This document shows, in pieces, positions 63,368-64,000 of a stretch of DNA of 64,000 nucleotides. The notes under the pieces are model-generated. The model saw only the letters and a list, made by a program, of their open reading frames with translations. It made no database searches and had not been told where the DNA came from. How positions within the stretch are numbered: the stretch's first letter is position 1; every line of letters begins with the position of its first letter. The stretch is from the NCBI GenBank assembly GCA_001657385.1, contig LYSZ01000003.1, positions 423,341-487,340 on the forward strand, given 5' to 3'. The position numbers and the translations under genes were made by a program. This stretch comes from Parvularcula sp. BBD 1991-13 (GTDB lineage: Bacteria; Pseudomonadota; Alphaproteobacteria; Caulobacterales; Parvularculaceae).

Positions 63368-64000
63368 ATGGCGATGAATGAAATCCTGTGCGTCGGACAT
63401 GCGGTCGAGGATCATCTGTTTCGCGTCGCCGCCATGCCTGCGGCCGCCGCGAAGCATCAGGCCCGCGACGTGGAGATTGTCGGCGGCGGACCGGCGGCCA
63501 GCGCCGCGGTCGCCGTCTCGCGCCTCGGCGGCGCGGCGCGCCTGGCAGCGCGGGTCGGCGACGACGCCGTCGGCGCCTCGATCATCGCGGATCTGGAAGC
63601 CGAGGGCGTCGACTGCGCCTTGGTGCGGCGTTTTTCTGGCTGCAAATCTTCCCGGTCGGTCGTTCTGGTCGACGACAAGGGCGAACGGCTGATCGTCAAC
63701 TATCTTGATGCGGCCATGCCGGACGACCCGGCGTGGCTGGCGGCGGCAATCCCGGAAAGCCTGGGGGCGGTTCTCGCCGACATCCGCTGGCCGGCCGGCG
63801 CGCTGTGCGCCCTCGCCGCCGCGCGGCGGCTGGGCGCGCCCGGCGTTCTGGATGCGGATTATCCGGTTCCCGCGGACGGCGCGCTGGTGCGCGCGGCAAG
63901 CCATGTCGCCTTCTCGGCCCAGGGCCTGCGCGCCTATGCCGGCGATGACGACCTCGCCCGCGCCGTCACGCGCGTCGCCGAGGACGCCGGCGTCTGGTGC
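63368..64000 (+). CDS. yihV: Sulfofructose kinase (YihV-like, PfkB family), cut by window end
   Basis: The first 211 residues are present from the ATG at 63368, preceded by GAGG at good spacing; ATGs at 63359 and 63374 are also in frame. PfkB/ribokinase motifs are EIVGGGPAASAAVAVSRLG and ARVGDDAVGASIIADL. The match to E. coli YihV extends through CKSSRSVVLVDDKGER, VLADIRW and VAFSAQGL. Lys-29, Asn-111 and Arg-140 align, at a constant offset of two, with YihV Lys-27, Asn-109 and Arg-138, which contact the sulfonate (from memory). It would phosphorylate 6-deoxy-6-sulfofructose at C1. The C-terminal half, with the catalytic Asp, lies beyond the window. Confidence 0.85.
   Translation, partial: MAMNEILCVGHAVEDHLFRVAAMPAAAAKHQARDVEIVGGGPAASAAVAVSRLGGAARLAARVGDDAVGASIIADLEAEGVDCALVRRFSGCKSSRSVVLVDDKGERLIVNYLDAAMPDDPAWLAAAIPESLGAVLADIRWPAGALCALAAARRLGAPGVLDADYPVPADGALVRAASHVAFSAQGLRAYAGDDDLARAVTRVAEDAGVWC

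Noticed and set aside
1-64000. CRISPR array, tRNA, rRNA, prophage or insertion sequence
   Set aside because: I looked for regularly spaced short repeats, cloverleaf genes and transposase or phage proteins, and saw none I could support.

Overview
The window is high-GC (roughly two-thirds G+C) bacterial chromosome and reads as an alphaproteobacterium. Pointers are the alpha-type SspB adaptor with its C-terminal VVSLDAFRKK tail next to fumC and a small ribbon-helix-helix protein, a GlnE-family protein, a Caulobacter/sphingomonad-style TonB-dependent receptor, a yajC-secD-secF operon and a VPLPA-type exosortase. A Parvularculales/Hyphomonadaceae-like lineage is my guess and is weakly supported. 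No rRNA, tRNA, CRISPR array, prophage or insertion sequence was recognised.

Layout. 1-478: six tandem copies of an ~85 bp hairpin-rich repeat. 0.5-11 kb: housekeeping (small membrane protein, FemAB-like acyltransferase, sspB, fumC, RHH protein, a divergent GlnE homologue, ClC channel, squalene/phytoene-synthase-like protein, sodB). 11-14.2 kb: TonB-dependent receptor preceded by an AT-rich control region. 14.9-18 kb: secF, secD, yajC. 18.3-21.5 kb: TetR regulator with a palindromic operator, a frameshifted plsC-type acyltransferase and an LplT-like MFS transporter, probably a lysophospholipid unit. 22-44 kb: exopolysaccharide/exosortase region (ugd, WcaJ-type initiating transferase, GT2, an ExeA-type ATPase fused to a GT2, a TPR lipoprotein, a WecG/TagA transferase fused to a STAS-like domain, a VPLPA-CTERM protein, an exosortase-EpsI fusion of XrtD type, a Wzz-like chain-length protein and a BY-kinase), with cysQ, a GST-family gene and queG inside it. 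44-54 kb: RND efflux pair, LysM protein, LOG-family hydrolase, gltX, alpha/beta hydrolase, glpD.

54.4-64 kb is the most interesting part. On the minus strand lie suyA, suyB, comC, a YeiH-type exporter and slcC, the enzymes that oxidise (S)-sulfolactate, re-reduce it to (R)-sulfolactate and cleave it to pyruvate and sulfite, with sulfite export. A divergent GntR/HutC regulator follows. On the plus strand, a semialdehyde-type dehydrogenase suited to sulfolactaldehyde is followed by a PfkB kinase cut by the window edge. The kinase matches sulfofructose kinase YihV, including its three sulfonate-contacting residues. Together they predict sulfoglycolysis of sulfoquinovose coupled to complete C3-sulfonate breakdown in one organism. 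The isomerase, aldolase, glycosidase and importer would have to lie beyond 64,000. A lower-GC two-gene unit of unknown function (60.3-61.5 kb) sits inside this locus.
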